Shown: piece after piece, positions 32,797 to 35,697 of the stretch
Layout of the letters: every line of letters starts with the position of its first letter
Numbering within the stretch: position 1 is the stretch's first letter
Assembly (NCBI GenBank): GCA_016183775.1
Contig: JACPDY010000103.1
Span: forward strand, 1-35,697
From: Bacteroidota bacterium
GTDB lineage: Bacteria > Bacteroidota > Bacteroidia > JABDFU01
DNA: 35,697 nucleotides
Reading direction: 5' to 3'
Position numbers and translations under genes: made by a program
The notes under the pieces: generated by a model
What the model was told of the DNA's origin: nothing
Databases searched by the model: none
Seen by the model: the letters and a program-made list of their open reading frames with translations, nothing else

Positions 32797-35697
32797 ATGG
32801 ACACAATAACTAAACTACTACAAAACATAAAAGTCAAGCAAGTTCTTTTTTCGCTGGCTTTCGCATTTATAGGAGTAAGTAAAGTGTTAGCCGCAGTAAC
32901 TGTTACCGTACCATCACTAACGATAAATACGTGTTCTATTTATCCTACAAGTTATAACGCACTAGGAAATATCGTAATAACAGAAAATGCGAAAGGTGAT
33001 TTCGCCGTCGGTTCACCTCTGACTCTTATACTTACCGCCCCTGCCAACTTTCAATTTCTGGCAGATTCAGGAAGCACCGCAATATCAGCAGGTGGCAACT
33101 TGTCGATCGATTCCACTGTTGTTACTTCAACCACAATCACCGTATATTATAATTGCGTAAACACCAACAAGTTTGATGTAATGACAATAAGTGGTATTAT
33201 GGTAAGAGGGATTACCGGTACCAGTTCCGCTAACGCAACCCGAACAGGTGGTTCGGGAACTATAAGCGGCCTTATAGCCGGAACCGCTGTTGCCTCATTA
33301 ACTTCGGCTAACGTTATTACACCTGTTGGTGGAAGTGCTGTTTCGTCAGTTACAAACCCTGTTTGTAATAACACAGCAACTACATTGTCCCTTTCTGGCA
33401 GCACTGATGCTACTTCATACCAATGGCAATCCTCAAACGATGATATAACCTTTTCGGATATTGTCGGAGCCACCTCTTCAACCTATATATATACTCCTGC
33501 CGCCACTTCCAATAAGTATTTCAGATGCATACTAACATGTACGGGCTCAGCTAATAGCGCCTCTGTTCTTGTTACAAGCCAGGCTTGCGATTGTACTCTT
33601 GGATGTACGGCAACAGCATACGATGTAAACCTTTCTGCCAGCCCGGAAAACACGTATACACTTTCTGACAAAAGAAACGGAGATTGTTGCAGCGGAACCA
33701 ACTGTATTCGTTTTAATGTTATTGTTAGCCCTTTAGCGGATGAGGTTTCATTTGATGTGCAGCGTCCATCCCCAAGTGGGTCAGCGTATTATCAGGTGGA
33801 TTGCGGACCATCAACTTCTATCGGAACCCCTCTTTGTATTAATGGTGTTACTACTTTTTGTATAACTTACTGCAAGCCGGGGGGTGATTCACCTGACTAT
33901 ATTATTTCATCAAGTCGTAAAGTCAACGGCTCTCCGGATATTACACTTCGTCCGGGATGCTCAAAGATCATGACTATCTCCGGTCTTAATGAAGCCGGGA
34001 TCACATGGAAGTCCGTTTCACCAGGCGCCATTGGTGACTACAATTCATATTTGAGTTGCATAGCCGGCTGTGATACTACAACTGTAACTGCCCCTGCCTC
34101 AGGTGCTCCCGCCTCAGTAAAATATGTCTCAAGCGGAACCGCAGCTGGCTGTACCTCTGGAACATCAACAGATACTGTTACAGTTACTTTTGTTTCTGAA
34201 TTAGCACCCTCAATTGCTCCGGCAAATCCTGCTATTTGTTTTGGTAGTTTAGGTGTTGGTTTAACTGGCAGCGCAATGGGCGGAGTACTCCCATACACGT
34301 ATTCATGGAATACGGGAGAAACAACATCTGTTATTGTTGCGGCGGCAGCAGGAACATATACATTAAGTGTATCAGACGCAACAGGATGCCCTCCCGTTAC
34401 AACAACCGTAACCGTTGTTGCACATTCCGGACCTATTACTGCAGATGCCGGCGCTGATCAAAGTGTCTGTTCTTCCAGTCCGGCTGTTACACTTGCTGGT
34501 ATTATCAGTCAGGCTACCGGAGGGACCTGGTCTGGCGGCAGTGGCACTTATGTACCCGATGCAAATACTTTAAACGCTACTTATACTCCTTCCGCAGCTG
34601 AACTTCTTGCCGGAACAGTTACTTTAACCCTTACATCAACAGGTAATGGTGGTTGTACGGGAGATGATGATGTAATGATTATTACAATCAACCAAACTCC
34701 AACTGCTAGTGCAGGTGGTGATCAAACTATTTGCTCGGACGCTAGTGCTAGTTTGGCTGGAACTATTGGTGGTGGAGCTTCAGGAGGAACATGGACAAGT
34801 AGCGGCACAGGAACTTTTGACGATGCTAATTCTTTAACAGCTGTATACTCACCAAGTGCCGCTGATATCTTAGGAGGAACAATTACTTTAACCCTTACGT
34901 CCACTGGTAACGGAGCATGTGCTGCGGCTTCCGATGCTATGGTGCTTACCATTAACCCTGTCGCTACAGCAAGTGCAGGGGCCGATGCGACCATCTGTTC
35001 CGGTTCAACCTATATCTTATCAGGTAGCCGCGGCGGAAGCGCTGCTTCTTCCACATGGACTTCTTCCGGCACGGGTACATTTGATAATGCAGCTCTTGTT
35101 GCTGCTACTTATACTCCAAGTGCTGCTGACATTACTGCAGGAACTGTTACGTTAACCATCACCACCAACGATCCGGCAGGTCCTTGCCCGGCGGCTTCCG
35201 ATGCGATGGTGCTTACCATTAACCCTGTTGCTACGGCAAGTGCAGGGGCCGATGCGACCATTTGTTCGGGTTCAACCTATGTCTTATCAGGTAGCCGCGG
35301 CGGAGGTGCAACTTCTTCTACCTGGACATCTTCCGGCACAGGTACATTTGATGATGCAAGTATTGTTGGCGCTACTTATGCCCCAAGTGCTGCCGACATT
35401 ACTGCAGGAACTGTTACGTTAACTATAACCACCAACGACCCGGTGGGTCCTTGTCCGGCGGCTTCCGATGCGATGGTGCTTACCATTAACCCTGTTGCTA
35501 CAGCAAGTGCAGGGGCAGATGCGACTATCTGTTCGGGCTCGACTTACACTCTTTCCGGTTCAAGAGGCGGATCTGCCGCCTCTTCCACATGGACTTCTTC
35601 CGGCACAGGTACATTTGATGATGCAAGTATTGTTGGTGCTACTTATACCCCAAGTGCTGCTGATATTACTGCAGGAACTGTTACGTTAACCATCACC
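32797..35697 (+). CDS. Giant repetitive secreted adhesin-like protein (3' end outside window)
   Basis: The frame starts at ATG 32797 and stays open for 967 codons to the window end. The N-terminus has a signal peptide (VLFSLAFAFIGVSKVLA). Residues ~36-165 form a Thr/Ser-rich beta region, followed by an Ig-like segment (SYQWQSSNDDITFSDI), a Cys-rich stretch (about 265-420) with many paired cysteines, and a SprB-type segment (PYTYSWNTGETTS). From residue ~549 tandem ~88-89-residue repeats begin: units with A-x-A-G-A/G-D-x-x-x-C at nt 34441, 34705, 34969, 35236 and 35503 (spacing 264, 264, 267, 267). Each repeat contains TWTSSGTGTFD, PSAADI and TVTLT. The last three are nearly identical in DNA. 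A T9SS-exported surface adhesin or gliding-type protein is likely; the expected C-terminal sorting domain is beyond the window. Confidence 0.85.
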   Translation, partial: MDTITKLLQNIKVKQVLFSLAFAFIGVSKVLAAVTVTVPSLTINTCSIYPTSYNALGNIVITENAKGDFAVGSPLTLILTAPANFQFLADSGSTAISAGGNLSIDSTVVTSTTITVYYNCVNTNKFDVMTISGIMVRGITGTSSANATRTGGSGTISGLIAGTAVASLTSANVITPVGGSAVSSVTNPVCNNTATTLSLSGSTDATSYQWQSSNDDITFSDIVGATSSTYIYTPAATSNKYFRCILTCTGSANSASVLVTSQACDCTLGCTATAYDVNLSASPENTYTLSDKRNGDCCSGTNCIRFNVIVSPLADEVSFDVQRPSPSGSAYYQVDCGPSTSIGTPLCINGVTTFCITYCKPGGDSPDYIISSSRKVNGSPDITLRPGCSKIMTISGLNEAGITWKSVSPGAIGDYNSYLSCIAGCDTTTVTAPASGAPASVKYVSSGTAAGCTSGTSTDTVTVTFVSELAPSIAPANPAICFGSLGVGLTGSAMGGVLPYTYSWNTGETTSVIVAAAAGTYTLSVSDATGCPPVTTTVTVVAHSGPITADAGADQSVCSSSPAVTLAGIISQATGGTWSGGSGTYVPDANTLNATYTPSAAELLAGTVTLTLTSTGNGGCTGDDDVMIITINQTPTASAGGDQTICSDASASLAGTIGGGASGGTWTSSGTGTFDDANSLTAVYSPSAADILGGTITLTLTSTGNGACAAASDAMVLTINPVATASAGADATICSGSTYILSGSRGGSAASSTWTSSGTGTFDNAALVAATYTPSAADITAGTVTLTITTNDPAGPCPAASDAMVLTINPVATASAGADATICSGSTYVLSGSRGGGATSSTWTSSGTGTFDDASIVGATYAPSAADITAGTVTLTITTNDPVGPCPAASDAMVLTINPVATASAGADATICSGSTYTLSGSRGGSAASSTWTSSGTGTFDDASIVGATYTPSAADITAGTVTLTIT
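34439..35697 (+). repeat. Tandem 264-267-bp coding repeats in the adhesin
   Basis: Four complete units and a fifth cut by the window edge. The first two are diverged. The units starting near 34969, 35236 and 35503 are nearly identical, including synonymous positions (e.g. the ASDAMVLTINPVATASAGAD coding stretch), showing recent duplication or gene conversion. Confidence 0.9.

Noticed and set aside
33147-34994. Minus-strand frames of 72-108 codons across the adhesin region
   Set aside because: They are antisense to one continuous plus-strand frame from 32797 with a signal peptide and clear domain repeats; they lack their own starts, motifs and spacing.
34919-35689. Three similar plus-strand frames rich in Leu/Gln/Val
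   Set aside because: They are out-of-frame readings of the 267-bp adhesin repeats; the similarity reflects repeat DNA.

Overview
The window comes from a Bacteroidota chromosome of moderate to low GC. The evidence is two secreted proteins with type IX secretion (T9SS) C-terminal sorting domains, a GWxTD-domain protein, a transketolase split into two genes, TPR/SpoIIE phosphatases, and several promoters matching the Bacteroidota -7 element TAnnTTTG. Shine-Dalgarno sequences are mostly absent and several genes appear to start at TTG or GTG. The genus cannot be fixed from the sequence.

Layout. 1-6602: the 3' end of an Nramp metal transporter fused to a universal-stress domain, a TamB-like outer-membrane biogenesis protein, and tsaD (tRNA t6A synthesis) divergent from it. 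6613-8993: a T9SS-exported choice-of-anchor B protein and a YdcF/DUF218 membrane protein. 9120-15367: topoisomerase IV. Here parE and parC are co-oriented but separated by an IS200-like HUH transposase and about 450 bp of tandem hairpin-bearing repeats, and a PIN toxin/DUF6364 antitoxin pair sits just upstream of parE. 15471-16571: ychF. 16743-20062: the two transketolase halves, separated by a frameshifted VWA-domain gene and by hairpin repeats. 20171-23278: an ECF sigma factor, a membrane protein with four 29-residue repeats that looks like its regulator, a Spy-like secreted protein and an outer-membrane beta-barrel protein. 23275-27563: two adjacent SpoIIE-type phosphatases downstream of a XerD-like recombinase. 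27682-30628: aroQ, a family 2 glycosyltransferase and a GWxTD protein. 30671-30755: tRNA-Ser(UGA) with its own promoter and terminator. 30850-32463: a T9SS-sorted secreted protein. 32797 to the end: the N-terminal 967 codons of a very large repetitive secreted adhesin-like protein, still open at the window edge.

Most genes are housekeeping or cell-envelope functions. The parts that depart from an ordinary chromosome are intergenic: the REP-like array beside its probable transposase inside the parE-parC pair, a second hairpin family that follows both transketolase genes, a short TCGGCAGGCAGA repeat found in two places (one of them coding), and the frameshifted gene inside the transketolase pair. 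The strongest candidate for an under-described system is the transposase plus palindromic array (11806-12786). The sigma/29-residue-repeat/Spy-like/barrel cluster is second.
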